Origin: Leisingera thetidis
Lineage (GTDB): Bacteria > Pseudomonadota > Alphaproteobacteria > Rhodobacterales > Rhodobacteraceae
Reading direction: 5' to 3'
Assembly (NCBI RefSeq): GCF_025857195.1
Contig: NZ_CP109787.1
Location: 1,181,501-1,245,500, forward strand
Length of the DNA: 64,000 nt
Made by a program: the position numbers and the translations under genes. Within the stretch, counting starts at the first letter, position 1. Every line of letters starts with the position of its first letter. A model generated the notes under the pieces. The model was not told the origin of the DNA, did not search any database, and saw only the letters and a program-made list of their open reading frames with translations. Positions 6,224 to 15,962 of the stretch are shown here, in pieces.

Positions 6224-9200
6224 TTATTCCAGCTCGATCAGCAGGTCCTTGGCATCGATCTGGCCACCGGCCTGAACGTGGACGGCTTTCACCACCGCGT
6301 CGCGCTCGGCGTGGATGCCGGTTTCCATTTTCATCGCCTCGATGGTCAGCAGCATGTCGCCCTCTTTCACCTGCTGGCCCGGATGCACTGCAATGCTGGC
6401 GACGACACCCGGCATCGGCGCGCCGACATGGTTCGGGTTGCCGGCTTCGGCCTTGGGGTTGGCCTGGGTCGAGGCCTTGACCAGACGGTTCGGCACCCGG
6501 ATCACGCGGGGCTGGCCGTTCAGCTCGAAGAACACCTTCACCTCGCCTTTCTCGTCGGTCTCGGAGATTGCCTGCAGACGGATTTCCAGGGTCTTGCCCG
6601 GATCGATCTCGGCGGTGATCTCCTCGCCCGGCTCCATGCCATAGAAGAAGGTGCGGGTCGGCAGGGTGCGAACGGGCCCGTACTGGCGGTGGCGGCCCAT
6701 GTAGTCCAGGAATACCTTCGGGTACATCAGGTAGCCGTTCAGGTCCTCGTCATCGACGGTAAAGCCTTCCAGCTCCTTGCTGAGCTCCGCGCGCACCGCT
6801 TCCAGGTCGACCGGCGCCAGATGCGCGCCCGGGCGCTCCAGGTTCGGCGCGTCGCCCTTCAGCACCTTGGCAACGATGCCTTCGGGAAAGCCGCCCGGGG
6901 GCTGGCCCAGGTTGCCGCGCATCATGTCGACCACCGAGTCGGGGAAGGCCACGTCGGTTGCCGGGTCCTCCACCTGCGCCCGGGTCAGGCCCTGGCTGAC
7001 CATCATCAGCGCCATGTCGCCAACCACCTTGGAGGACGGCGTCACCTTGACGATATCGCCGAACATCTGGTTCACGTCGGCATAGGTCTGCGCCACGTCG
7101 GCCCATTTCTCCTCAAGCCCCAGGGAACGCGCCTGCGCCTTCAGGTTGGTGAACTGGCCGCCCGGCATCTCGTGCAGATAGACTTCGGAGGCCGGCGCCT
7201 GCAGACCGCTCTCGAACGCTGCGTACTGCGCCCGCACCTGCTCCCAGTAACCGGAGATCTCGCGCACCTTGGCGATGTCGATGCCGGTGTCGCGGTCGGT
7301 ATTGCGCAGGGCTTCGACGATGGAGCCGAGGCAGGGCTGCGAGGTGCCGCCCGAGAACGCATCCATCGCTGCATCCACCGCATCGACGCCGGCGTCGGCC
7401 GCCGCCAGGATGGTGGCACCGGCCACGCCCGAGGTGTCGTGGGTGTGGAAGTGGACCGGCAGGCCGACCTCTTCCTTCAGCGCCTTGATCAGCTGGCGGG
7501 CAGCGGCAGGCTTCAGGAGGCCCGCCATGTCCTTCAGGCCCAGGATATGGGCGCCGGCCGCTTCCATCTCCTTGGCCATGCCGACATAATACTTCAGGTC
7601 GTACTTGGCACGGTTCGGGTCCAGGATGTCGCCGGTATAGCAGATGGTGCCTTCGCAGACCTTGCCGCTCTCGACCACCGCGTCCATCGCGACGCGCATG
7701 TTCTCGACCCAGTTCAGGCTGTCGAAGACGCGGAACACGTCAACGCCGGTTTTCGCCGCCTGGCGCACGAATTCCTGCACCACGTTGTCCGGGTAGTTGG
7801 TGTAGCCGACGCCGTTGGAGGCGCGCAGCAGCATCTGGGTCATCACGTTCGGCATCCGCTCGCGCAGATCGCGCAGGCGCTGCCAGGGGCATTCCTGCAG
7901 GAAGCGGTAGGCCACGTCGAAGGTCGCACCGCCCCAGCATTCGACCGAGAACAGCTGGCTCAGGTTCTGCGCATAGGCCGGCGCCACCTTGATCATGTCG
8001 ATCGAACGCATCCGGGTCGCCAGCAGCGACTGGTGGCCGTCGCGCATGGTGGTGTCGGTCAAGAGCAGCTGGCGCTGCGCCTTCATCCAGTCGGCCACCG
8101 CCTGCGCACCCTTCTGCTCCAAGAGGTTGCGGGTGCCATAGGGCAGGTTGCCCGGCTCCGCATGCGGCGCGCGCGGCTCCTTCAGGTCGGCGGCGGGCGC
8201 CGCGCGGCCTTCGGTCTCCGGGTGGCCGTTCACGGTGATGTCGGCGATGTAGGTCAGCACCTTGGTGCCGCGGTCGCGCCGCTTCTTGAACTGGAACAGG
8301 TCCGGCGTCTCGTCGATGAACTTGGTGGTGTATTCATTCGACAGGAAGGTCGGGTGCTTCAGCAGGTTCTCGACAAACGCGATGTTGGTGCTGACACCGC
8401 GCACCCGGAATTCGCGCAGCGCGCGGTCCATGCGGGCAATCGCCTTCTCCGGCGTCGGCGCCCAGGCGGTCACCTTGGTCAGCAGCGAGTCATAATAGCG
8501 GGTGATCACGCCGCCCGCGTAAGCCGTGCCGCCGTCCAGGCGGATGCCCATGCCGGTGGCCGAGCGGTAGGCGGTGATGCGGCCGTAATCGGGGATGAAG
8601 TTGTTCAGCGGATCCTCGGTGGTCACCCGGGTCTGCAACGCGTGGCCGTGCAGGCGGATCTCATCCTGGCTGGACTTGCCGGTCGCTTCGGCAATGCTCT
8701 TGCCCTCGGCGATCAGGATCTGCGCCTGCACGATGTCGATGCCGGTGACCTCTTCGGTCACGGTATGCTCCACCTGCACCCGCGGGTTCACTTCGATGAA
8801 GTAGAACTTGCCGGATTCCATATCCATCAGGAATTCGACGGTGCCCGCGCATTCATAGTTCACATGCTGGCAGATCTTGCGGCCCAGGTCGCAGATCTCG
8901 GCACGCTGTTCCTCGGTCAGATAGGGGGCCGGGGCGCGCTCCACCACTTTCTGGTTGCGGCGCTGCACCGAGCAGTCGCGCTCATACAGGTGGTAGATGT
9001 TGCCGTCCTTGTCGCCCAGGATCTGCACCTCGACGTGGCGGGCGCGGGTGATCATCTTTTCCAGATAGCCCTCGCCGTTGCCGAATGCGGCTTCCGCCTC
9101 GCGGCGGCCTTCCAGAACCTTCTCTTCCAGCTCCTTTTCGGAGTGGATCGGCCGCATGCCGCGGCCGCCGCCGCCCCAGGACGCCTTCAGCATCAACGGG

Positions 9201-9667
9201 TAGCCGACCTCAGCCGCTTCCTTGCGGATCGCGTCCATGTCGTCGCCCAGCACCTCGGTGGCCGGAATCACCGGCACCCCGGCCTCGATCGCAACGCGGC
9301 GGGCGCTGGCCTTGTCGCCAAGCGCGCGCATGGTTTCCGCCTTGGGGCCGATGAAGGTGATGCCGTTGCGCGCACAGGCATCGACGAAATCGGGGTTCTC
9401 CGACAGCAGGCCGTAGCCCGGATGGATCGCATCGGCGCCGCATTCCTTGGCGACGCGGATGATCTCGTCGATCGACAGATACGCCGCGACCGGGCCCATG
9501 CCCTCGCCGATCCGGTAGGCTTCATCCGCCTTGAACCGGTGCAGGCCGAGCTTGTCTTCCTCGGCATAGACGGCGACGGTGCGCTTGCCCATCTCGTTGG
9601 CGGCGCGCATCACGCGGATGGCGATCTCACCACGGTTGGCAATCAGGATTTTTTTGAAGTCGGTCAT
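6224..9667 (-). CDS. pyc: Pyruvate carboxylase
   Basis: A full-length 1147-residue biotin enzyme that makes oxaloacetate from pyruvate, bicarbonate and ATP. Order of domains: biotin carboxylase (about 1-460, starting KILIANRGEIA, ATP loop SWGGGGRGM), carboxyltransferase (about 540-830, TTMRDGHQSLLATR), allosteric linker, and a biotin carrier domain with the biotinylated Lys1113 in EAMKME. The start at 9667 has a GAGGGTGAC ribosome-binding site. It is monocistronic, with its own terminator. In roseobacters it is a main anaplerotic route, linking pyruvate to the TCA cycle and the ethylmalonyl-CoA pathway; that role here is inferred. Confidence 0.98.
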   Translation of the reverse strand: MTDFKKILIANRGEIAIRVMRAANEMGKRTVAVYAEEDKLGLHRFKADEAYRIGEGMGPVAAYLSIDEIIRVAKECGADAIHPGYGLLSENPDFVDACARNGITFIGPKAETMRALGDKASARRVAIEAGVPVIPATEVLGDDMDAIRKEAAEVGYPLMLKASWGGGGRGMRPIHSEKELEEKVLEGRREAEAAFGNGEGYLEKMITRARHVEVQILGDKDGNIYHLYERDCSVQRRNQKVVERAPAPYLTEEQRAEICDLGRKICQHVNYECAGTVEFLMDMESGKFYFIEVNPRVQVEHTVTEEVTGIDIVQAQILIAEGKSIAEATGKSSQDEIRLHGHALQTRVTTEDPLNNFIPDYGRITAYRSATGMGIRLDGGTAYAGGVITRYYDSLLTKVTAWAPTPEKAIARMDRALREFRVRGVSTNIAFVENLLKHPTFLSNEYTTKFIDETPDLFQFKKRRDRGTKVLTYIADITVNGHPETEGRAAPAADLKEPRAPHAEPGNLPYGTRNLLEQKGAQAVADWMKAQRQLLLTDTTMRDGHQSLLATRMRSIDMIKVAPAYAQNLSQLFSVECWGGATFDVAYRFLQECPWQRLRDLRERMPNVMTQMLLRASNGVGYTNYPDNVVQEFVRQAAKTGVDVFRVFDSLNWVENMRVAMDAVVESGKVCEGTICYTGDILDPNRAKYDLKYYVGMAKEMEAAGAHILGLKDMAGLLKPAAARQLIKALKEEVGLPVHFHTHDTSGVAGATILAAADAGVDAVDAAMDAFSGGTSQPCLGSIVEALRNTDRDTGIDIAKVREISGYWEQVRAQYAAFESGLQAPASEVYLHEMPGGQFTNLKAQARSLGLEEKWADVAQTYADVNQMFGDIVKVTPSSKVVGDMALMMVSQGLTRAQVEDPATDVAFPDSVVDMMRGNLGQPPGGFPEGIVAKVLKGDAPNLERPGAHLAPVDLEAVRAELSKELEGFTVDDEDLNGYLMYPKVFLDYMGRHRQYGPVRTLPTRTFFYGMEPGEEITAEIDPGKTLEIRLQAISETDEKGEVKVFFELNGQPRVIRVPNRLVKASTQANPKAEAGNPNHVGAPMPGVVASIAVHPGQQVKEGDMLLTIEAMKMETGIHAERDAVVKAVHVQAGGQIDAKDLLIELE

Positions 9668-9989
9668 GTCACCCTCGGGGTCCGTGCAAGTTGGTGCAGT
9701 GTTAGGCGGATATTAGCGAACCGCACAACAGTAGTTCTGGGTATTTCCGGCATGATTGCGCTCTCAAGCGGCCTGTTTTTCCATTCGTGATCCGTCGTTT
9801 GCCCATTGCCCCGGCCGGCGGCGGGCTGCCGGGTGCGGCGCAAACAGGTACAGATTCTGCAAAATTTCGCATCCGCAGCATTATTTTGTAACTATTTTTC
9901 TGCAGCGCAGCATAAAAAGGGTGCGGGCGCTGCGTCATTTTGGCGCAATTCCCCTGAATTTGCCCGGATTGCGCCGGAAGCGGGCGCAG
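9668..9989. other. Intergenic region, presumed pyc promoter region
   Basis: About 320 bases upstream of pyc and downstream of the hydroxyacid dehydrogenase, relatively AT-rich around 9860-9920. It should hold the pyc promoter, but I cannot assign boxes with confidence. No gene is seen. Confidence 0.4.
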
Positions 9990-11135
9990 TCAGACCGGTT
10001 TGCGCAGCTGCAGGCCGCGCGCGCCGCTCAGCTTTGACAGCCCAAGCTGGCTCATATTGGCCTGCATGTCCCTGGCCAGGATGTCGATCAGATGGGCCGG
10101 GCCGCCCGCGCCAAGCGCGGCCAGCGCATAGTGGAAGGCGCGGCCCAGCATGACGAAGTCCGCGCCCAGGGCCAGCGCCCGCAGAATGTCCAGCCCGCCT
10201 TCGATGCCGCTGTCGAAGATCAGCGGAATGGCCACCGCGGCGCGGATCTGCGGCAGCAGGTCGATGGCGGCCGGGCAGCCGTCGAACTGCCGCCCGCCAT
10301 GGTTGGACACCCAGACCGCATCGGCGCCGGCCTCCTCCAGCCGCTTGGCATCCGCGGCGCGCAGCACCCCCTTGATGATGAAAGGGCCATCCCAGTTGCG
10401 CCGCAGCCAATGCACATACTCCCAATCGGGCGAGGTGCGCAGCAGGTAGCCGATGTGGGCCGTCGGCGGCAGGCCGGCCTGCGGCGCGGCGATGTATTTG
10501 TCCAGCGTGCGCATCCGCGGCAGCCCCCGGCGCGCCATGCCAAGCGCCCAGGCCGGGCGCCGCGCGATCTGCGCCAGCAGCCGCGCGCTCAGCCGCGGCG
10601 GCTGGGTCAGGCCGGAGCGGGTCTGCCGCTCGCGGCGCGAGGCGGCGGGCACATCCACCGTCAGCACCAGCGTGCGGACCCCGGCATGCCGCGCCCGCGC
10701 CAGCAGATCGGCGCGGATGGCCTCGTCCTTGGGCGGATACAGCTGGAACCAGGCGTGGTTTCCCAGGTGCGGCGCCAGGTCCTCGGGCGACTGGCTGGCC
10801 ACGGTGGACAGGCAAAAGGGGATCCCCGCGGCAGCGGCGCTGCGGGCCAGGATGCCTTCGGCATCCGGCCAGATCAGGCCGGACATGCCCACCGGAGCCG
10901 CCCCGAAAGGCAGCGGGTAGCCCGTGCCCAGGAACGGCGCCGAGAGGTCCGGCTCCATCGGCCCGTGCAGGACGGAGGGCAGGAATCCGGTCCGGTCGAG
11001 GCCCGCGCGGTTGCGCGCGCGGGCGGCCTCTGCACCGGTGCCGCTGTCCAGATAGTCCCAGACAAACCGCGGCAGCCGCCGTTCGGCGCGGCGTTTCAGG
11101 TCTTCGAGGCCGGGATAACGCTGATGCAGGTCCAT
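9990..11135 (-). CDS. FMN-dependent alpha-hydroxy-acid dehydrogenase/oxidase (LldD/GOX family)
   Basis: A 381-residue TIM-barrel flavoprotein that oxidises an L-2-hydroxy acid such as lactate, glycolate or mandelate to the 2-oxo acid. Signatures are the N-terminal FVWDYLDSGTG, the FMN-contacting PVGMSGL, and the active-site block VSNHGGRQFDG with the catalytic His followed by Arg. IFDSGIEGG and GADFVMLGRAF contact the FMN phosphate. I start it at the ATG at 11135, where the family consensus M-D-L begins, although no clear Shine-Dalgarno sequence is present there. A longer in-frame extension lacks similarity. No quinone- or oxygen-coupling partner lies alongside, so the acceptor is unknown. 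Confidence 0.88.
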   Translation of the reverse strand: MDLHQRYPGLEDLKRRAERRLPRFVWDYLDSGTGAEAARARNRAGLDRTGFLPSVLHGPMEPDLSAPFLGTGYPLPFGAAPVGMSGLIWPDAEGILARSAAAAGIPFCLSTVASQSPEDLAPHLGNHAWFQLYPPKDEAIRADLLARARHAGVRTLVLTVDVPAASRRERQTRSGLTQPPRLSARLLAQIARRPAWALGMARRGLPRMRTLDKYIAAPQAGLPPTAHIGYLLRTSPDWEYVHWLRRNWDGPFIIKGVLRAADAKRLEEAGADAVWVSNHGGRQFDGCPAAIDLLPQIRAAVAIPLIFDSGIEGGLDILRALALGADFVMLGRAFHYALAALGAGGPAHLIDILARDMQANMSQLGLSKLSGARGLQLRKPV

Positions 11136-11244
11136 GCGGGCATTGGTACGCGCCGCCGCGGATTCCGCAAGGAAAAGGGCCGCAGCCCGCAGTTGCCGGC
11201 GCCGCCGGGGGGGGGGCAGCTGCCGGCATCGCCGGGGCAAAGCC

Positions 11245-13038
11245 TTATGCAGCCGCGCCGCTGTCCCCGTCCTGCGCGCCGCCGGGGTCCGGCCGCGCAG
11301 ATGGATTGCGGGGGGCAGGGGCCGCAGCTGCGGCAACGCAGATCTGGTTGCGGCCTTTGGCCTTGGCGTCATACAGGGCCTCGTCGGAGGCGCGCAGCAG
11401 GTCCTGGGGCATGGTGCCATGCGCCGGATAATGCGCAATGCCCAGCGAAATGGTGATCCGCGGCAGCGCCTTTTCGCCATAGCGCACCACCACGTCCTCG
11501 ACGCCCTGGCGCAGCAGTTCGGCCCTGGTCATCACATCCTCCTGGCTGAGGCCGGGCAGGATCAGCGTGAACTCCTCGCCGCCGGGGCGGCAGGCCGCCT
11601 CGTCGCCGTCGCAGGCCTGCTCCAGCACCGACCCCACCGCGCGCAGCACCATGTCGCCGGCATCATGGCCATGGGTGTCGTTGAATTTCTTGAAGTGGTC
11701 CACGTCGATCGACACAATGCTCAGCCGCTGGCCGCTGGCCTGGCTGGCATTGATGCTCTTGCGCAGGGTTTCCGTCATGTGGCGGCGGTTGAACAGCCCG
11801 GTCAGCGGATCGCGCACCGACTGGTCGTGCAGCTGATCGCGCATCCGCACATTGGCAATCGCCATCGAGATCTGCTCGGCGCAGGTCTGCGCCAGCCTCT
11901 TGCTGGCGGCAAATTCCTGGGTGGTGCCGGTGGTCGCGCGCAGATGCATCAGGCCGACGGTCTCGCCATGGGCCAGGATCGGAAAGCAGTAATAGCTCCG
12001 GCCGTCATGCGGCTCCGCGTGCGCGCAGACAAAATCGATCCCCGAGGTGCCGAATTCATAGGTCCGGCCCCGGCGCAGCCCCCAGCATTCCCCGGGGTGG
12101 ATGTGATCCTTGTGGCTGCCGCCGTTCCAGCTGGCGCAGCCGTCCAGCACATCGCGCGAGTTGGAGTAGACATAGACGCTGCCTTCCGCCGCCGGCAGGA
12201 TATGGGTCATGAAGTGGGCAACCATCTCGAACAGCTCATCCAGCGAGCGGCTCGACTGCAGCCATTCGTTCAGCTCCCCCAGCAGCTGGACCTCGCGCGC
12301 CAGCCGCAGCTGCTCGTCCAGAATGCTGCGCTCGGTTTCATTGCGCTGGCGCATCTGGTCCATGCTGAACCTGTTGGTTCTGAAAACCACATAGACCGCA
12401 ATGGTCATGGCAAGCAGCGCAATCGATGTCAGCACCGCCAGCGACAGCCGGGCGCGGCGGATGAAGGTGTCCCGCAGCCCGGTGATGTCGGTGTGAAAAT
12501 CGATGGCGCCGTCGAAATGGCCATTGTGCATCAACGGCACATAGACCTCGGCTATGTCGCGCAGAATACTGGAATCATAACCGCTGGCATGAAGCGGGAA
12601 CCCGTCCACCTCGAAGGCGGCGCGCGCCTGATGGTGATAATAGGTTTCGCCCCGGGCCACGATGCTGCTGAAAAAGGCGTTGACCTCGTATTCTCCGATT
12701 TCCTCCGGCCGGGTGGACCAGAAGATCTGCCCGTCGGAGGTGAGCAGGCGGAACAGGAAGACATCCGTTTCCGCCGGCAGCAAAGACAGCGCGCGGGCAT
12801 CCCCGGGCTGAATGCGCCCGCCTTCGAAGGTGGCCTCCGGATCGGCCATATGCAGGATGACCCGCCGCTGCCACAGTTCGGCCTGCTTGCGCATGTCGGC
12901 TTCCAGCATCCGGTCGACAATCGGTTCGGGAACAGCCAGAACAGCCCAGCCAGACACCGCCGCGGCAGCAATCAGGACAAGGATCAGGGACAGGCCGCGG
13001 ACGTTGTCGGCGAGGCTGGATTTCAAATTCCTTGTCAT
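11245..13038 (-). CDS. Membrane diguanylate cyclase with periplasmic sensor, GAF and GGDEF domains
   Basis: A 597-residue inner-membrane protein that should make cyclic di-GMP from two GTP. The layout is a membrane helix (about 13-36), a periplasmic sensing region (about 40-205), a second helix (about 207-228), a linker with coiled-coil character, a GAF domain (about 255-400) and a C-terminal GGDEF domain. The active-site loop reads GGEEF at 486-490, compatible with catalysis. The RxxD product-inhibition site that usually precedes it is not present. The last 30 residues are Pro/Ala/Gly-rich and probably disordered. The sensed signal is unknown. It is transcribed upstream of the hydroxyacid dehydrogenase, 109 bases away. 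Confidence 0.9.
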   Translation of the reverse strand: MTRNLKSSLADNVRGLSLILVLIAAAAVSGWAVLAVPEPIVDRMLEADMRKQAELWQRRVILHMADPEATFEGGRIQPGDARALSLLPAETDVFLFRLLTSDGQIFWSTRPEEIGEYEVNAFFSSIVARGETYYHHQARAAFEVDGFPLHASGYDSSILRDIAEVYVPLMHNGHFDGAIDFHTDITGLRDTFIRRARLSLAVLTSIALLAMTIAVYVVFRTNRFSMDQMRQRNETERSILDEQLRLAREVQLLGELNEWLQSSRSLDELFEMVAHFMTHILPAAEGSVYVYSNSRDVLDGCASWNGGSHKDHIHPGECWGLRRGRTYEFGTSGIDFVCAHAEPHDGRSYYCFPILAHGETVGLMHLRATTGTTQEFAASKRLAQTCAEQISMAIANVRMRDQLHDQSVRDPLTGLFNRRHMTETLRKSINASQASGQRLSIVSIDVDHFKKFNDTHGHDAGDMVLRAVGSVLEQACDGDEAACRPGGEEFTLILPGLSQEDVMTRAELLRQGVEDVVVRYGEKALPRITISLGIAHYPAHGTMPQDLLRASDEALYDAKAKGRNQICVAAAAAPAPRNPSARPDPGGAQDGDSGAAA

Positions 13039-13237
13039 GCATCGGCGCCTGAAATAGTCCGGGTTTCCGCAGGGGCGGCCCCGCGAGCGTAAGCCGGGAG
13101 TGATTGAGGACGCGTTAATCTGCAGGCAGCCCCCGCTCAGGCCTTGGAATGGGGGCGGGCGGATGCCGCGGTTTTCCTTGGAACAGACTGTGAACGTCCT
13201 CTTCCCGCCGGGCTTGAATCACGTTAGGATCACGGCC

Positions 13238-15622
13238 ATGAGCAGTTTTGACGAAATGGACGCCTTTGAGGGCGCATCATTGTCGGCCCGCGCCATGCAG
13301 GCGCGGCCGATGCCTTATCTGGACAGCCTCAACCCGGCGCAGCGCGAGGCGGTGGAATGCCTGGACGGCCCGGTGCTGATGCTGGCGGGGGCGGGCACCG
13401 GCAAGACCAAGGCGCTGACCACGCGCATCGTGCATCTTCTCAGCACCGGCCGCGCCCGCCCGAACGAGATCCTGTCGGTGACTTTCACCAACAAGGCCGC
13501 CCGCGAGATGAAGGAGCGCGTGGCAGGCATGCTCGGGCAGGCGGTCGAGGGCATGCCCTGGCTTGGCACCTTCCACTCGATCTGCGTCAAGCTTTTGCGC
13601 CGCCACGCCGAACTGGCGGGGCTGAAATCGAATTTCACCATCCTCGACACCGACGACCAGATCCGCCTGCTCAAGCAGCTGATCCAGGCCGCGGGCATCG
13701 ACGACAAGCGCTGGCCCGCCCGGATGCTGGCAAACATCATCGACGACTGGAAGAACCGCGCCCTGACCCCGGACAGGGTGCCCGCTGCCGATGCCGGCGC
13801 CTACAACAGCCGCGGCGCCGAATTCTATGCTTTGTACCAGACCCGCCTGCGCGAGCTGAACGCGGTGGATTTCGGCGACCTGCTCTTGCACATGGTGACG
13901 ATCTTTCAGACCCATGCGGATGTGCTGGAGCAGTACCAGCGCTGGTTCCGCTACATCATGGTGGACGAATACCAGGATACCAACGTCGCCCAGTACCTCT
14001 GGCTGCGGCTGCTGGCCGGCGCGCACAAGAACGTCTGCTGCGTCGGCGACGACGACCAGTCGATCTACGGCTGGCGCGGCGCCGAGGTCGGCAACATCCT
14101 GCGGTTCGAAAAGGATTTCCCGGGCGCCATGGTGGTCCGGCTGGAGCAGAACTACCGCTCCACCGGCCATATCCTCGCCGCCGCCGCGGGGGTGATCCGC
14201 GGCAACGAGGGCCGCTTGGGCAAGGAACTGTGGACCGATGCCGGCGACGGCGAAAAGGTGCGCCTGATCGGCCATTGGGACGGCGAGGAAGAGGCCCGCT
14301 GGATCGGCGAAGAGATTGAAACGATGCAGCGCGGCACCCGCGGCCAGCGCCCCATCGGCCTCAACAGCATGGCGATCCTGGTCCGCGCCTCGCACCAGAT
14401 GCGCGCGTTCGAGGACCGCTTCCTCACCATCGGTCTGCCCTACCGGGTGATCGGCGGCCCGCGCTTCTATGAGCGGATGGAGATCCGCGATGCGATGGCC
14501 TATTTCCGCGTCGTGGTCTCGCCCGACGACGATCTGGCGTTCGAGCGCATCGTCAACACGCCGAAACGCGGCCTTGGCGACAAGGCGCAGCAGACCATTC
14601 AGGGGCTGGCCCGCGAAAACGGCGTTTCGCTGGTGGAGGGCGCGCGGCTGGCGGTCGACAGCGGCCAGATCAAGGGCAAGGGCGGCGGCGCCCTGCGCCA
14701 GCTGGTCGAAGGTATCGCCCGCTGGGGCCGCATGGCCGGCGACGCGGACATCACCCATATGGAACTGGCCGAAATCATCCTCGACGAGTCGGGCTACACA
14801 ACCATGTGGCAGAACGACAAGAACCCGGATTCGCCGGGCCGTCTGGAAAACCTCAAGGAACTGGTGAAGGCGCTCGAATCCTTCGAGAACCTGCAGGGCT
14901 TCCTCGAACATGTCAGCCTGGTCATGGACAACGACAAGCAGGACGCGGACGAAAAGGTCTCGATCATGACCCTGCACGCGGCCAAGGGCCTGGAATTCCC
15001 GGCCGTGTTCCTGCCGGGCTGGGAGGATGGTCTGTTCCCTTCGCAGCGCTCGATGGACGAAACCGGCCTCAAGGGGCTGGAGGAGGAACGCCGCCTTGCC
15101 TATGTGGGAATCACCCGGGCCGAGGAAATCTGCACCATCTCCTTTGCCGGCAACCGCCGGGTGTTCGGCCAGTGGCAGTCGCAGCTGCCCTCGCGCTTCA
15201 TCGACGAGCTGCCCGAGGACCATGTCGAGGTGCTGACCCCGCCGGGCCTTTACGGCGGCGGCTACGGCGCCGCGGCACCGGGCGGATCCATGGGCGGTTC
15301 CACTATGGGCGGCGCGCAGGTGCGCTCCACCATTGACGAGCGCGTGGCGCAGGCCGATGGCTACAACTCGCCGGGCTGGAAGCGGATGCAGGCCCGGGCC
15401 GGCCAGCGCGGGCTGTCGCAGCCGAAGGAAAGCAAGCATCAGGTGATCGACCTCACCGCCACCTCCAGCTTCACCCTGGGCGAGCGGGTGTTCCACCAGA
15501 AGTTCGGCTACGGCGCCATCACCGGCATCGAGGGCGACAAGCTGGAAGTGGAATTTGAAAAGGCCGGCAGCAAGAAGGTCGTGGCCCGCTTTGTAACGGC
15601 CACGGATGACGTTCCGTTCTGA
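13238..15622 (+). CDS. uvrD: ATP-dependent DNA helicase, UvrD/PcrA type (superfamily 1)
   Basis: A 794-residue 3'-5' helicase for nucleotide-excision and mismatch repair and removal of RecA or RNA polymerase from DNA. Conserved motifs: Q motif LNPAQREAV, Walker A GAGTGKTKAL, motif Ia TFTNKAAREM, Walker B VDEYQDTN, motif III DDDQSIYGWRGA, motif IV LEQNYRS, and motifs V-VI TLHAAKGLEF and YVGITRA. The C-terminal end (FTLGERVFHQKFGYG onward) is the Tudor-like domain that contacts RNA polymerase in UvrD/PcrA. I start at the ATG at 13238 (AGGATC upstream); an extension to 13100 lacks similarity. UvrD and PcrA cannot be told apart by sequence reading alone. Confidence 0.95.
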   Translation: MSSFDEMDAFEGASLSARAMQARPMPYLDSLNPAQREAVECLDGPVLMLAGAGTGKTKALTTRIVHLLSTGRARPNEILSVTFTNKAAREMKERVAGMLGQAVEGMPWLGTFHSICVKLLRRHAELAGLKSNFTILDTDDQIRLLKQLIQAAGIDDKRWPARMLANIIDDWKNRALTPDRVPAADAGAYNSRGAEFYALYQTRLRELNAVDFGDLLLHMVTIFQTHADVLEQYQRWFRYIMVDEYQDTNVAQYLWLRLLAGAHKNVCCVGDDDQSIYGWRGAEVGNILRFEKDFPGAMVVRLEQNYRSTGHILAAAAGVIRGNEGRLGKELWTDAGDGEKVRLIGHWDGEEEARWIGEEIETMQRGTRGQRPIGLNSMAILVRASHQMRAFEDRFLTIGLPYRVIGGPRFYERMEIRDAMAYFRVVVSPDDDLAFERIVNTPKRGLGDKAQQTIQGLARENGVSLVEGARLAVDSGQIKGKGGGALRQLVEGIARWGRMAGDADITHMELAEIILDESGYTTMWQNDKNPDSPGRLENLKELVKALESFENLQGFLEHVSLVMDNDKQDADEKVSIMTLHAAKGLEFPAVFLPGWEDGLFPSQRSMDETGLKGLEEERRLAYVGITRAEEICTISFAGNRRVFGQWQSQLPSRFIDELPEDHVEVLTPPGLYGGGYGAAAPGGSMGGSTMGGAQVRSTIDERVAQADGYNSPGWKRMQARAGQRGLSQPKESKHQVIDLTATSSFTLGERVFHQKFGYGAITGIEGDKLEVEFEKAGSKKVVARFVTATDDVPF

Positions 15623-15777
15623 GGGCCCCGTTTGATTGAGCCGGCCTGACCGGCTGCCCGCCGCGCCTGCGCCACGGTCTTGCCCAAAGCTTCCGTGCAG
15701 CGCCGCGGTCGGCCGGCGGCGTCAGCCTGCGCGCCGTGCGGGCGGTAAACCCGATTCAGGGAAGACAGAATGCAAAA

Positions 15778-15810
15778 ACGGCGGCGCCCAGGGAGGAGGG
15801 GCGCCGCCGT
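15778..15810 (-). ncRNA. CcsR-like sRNA hairpin 4, also the terminator of the array
   Basis: ACGGCGGCGCCC (15778-15789) pairs perfectly with GGGCGCCGCCGT (15799-15810). On the minus strand the loop shows CCTCCTCCC, complementary to a Shine-Dalgarno sequence. A TTTTT run follows, so this last hairpin doubles as an intrinsic terminator. It is the distal member of the four-hairpin array after the DUF1127 gene. Confidence 0.8.
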
Positions 15811-15818
15811 TCTGTCAC

Positions 15819-15851
15819 ACACCGGAAACCAGGGAGGAGGAGGCCCGGTGT
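15819..15851 (-). ncRNA. CcsR-like sRNA hairpin 3
   Basis: ACACCGG (15819-15825) pairs with CCGGTGT (15845-15851). The minus-strand loop contains CCTCCTCCTCCCT. Same design as its neighbours but with an unrelated stem sequence, so the loop is what is conserved. Confidence 0.75.
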
Positions 15852-15882
15852 ATCTGTGCCCGGTTTCTGACCGGTATAGGGT

Positions 15883-15916
15883 GCGGCGGCATCAGGGAGG
15901 AGGAGGATGCCGCCGC
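15883..15916 (-). ncRNA. CcsR-like sRNA hairpin 2
   Basis: GCGGCGGCAT (15883-15892) pairs perfectly with ATGCCGCCGC (15907-15916). The minus-strand loop reads CCTCCTCCTCCCT. Confidence 0.78.
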
Positions 15917-15922
15917 GTAGGA

Positions 15923-15955
15923 CAGGCCCTTCAAGGGAGGAGGAGAAAGGACCTG
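15923..15955 (-). ncRNA. CcsR-like sRNA hairpin 1
   Basis: CAGG and CCTT (15923-15931) pair with AAGG and CCTG (15947-15955) around one mismatch. The minus-strand loop contains CTCCTCCTCCCT. It lies 8 bases after the DUF1127 stop codon, so it is almost certainly co-transcribed with that gene. Confidence 0.75.
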
Positions 15956-15962
15956 ATCTCTA

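Noticed and set aside
6278..9790. Very long plus-strand open frame antisense to pyc
   Set aside because: It is a by-product of high-GC codon usage on the pyc strand. The translation has no motifs, and the minus-strand product is an unmistakable pyruvate carboxylase.
15785..15950. Plus-strand run of strong Shine-Dalgarno sequences (AGGGAGGAGG) before small genes
   Set aside because: No reading frames follow at the right distance. Each copy lies in the loop of a hairpin, and the minus-strand reading as anti-Shine-Dalgarno loops after DUF1127 explains all four.
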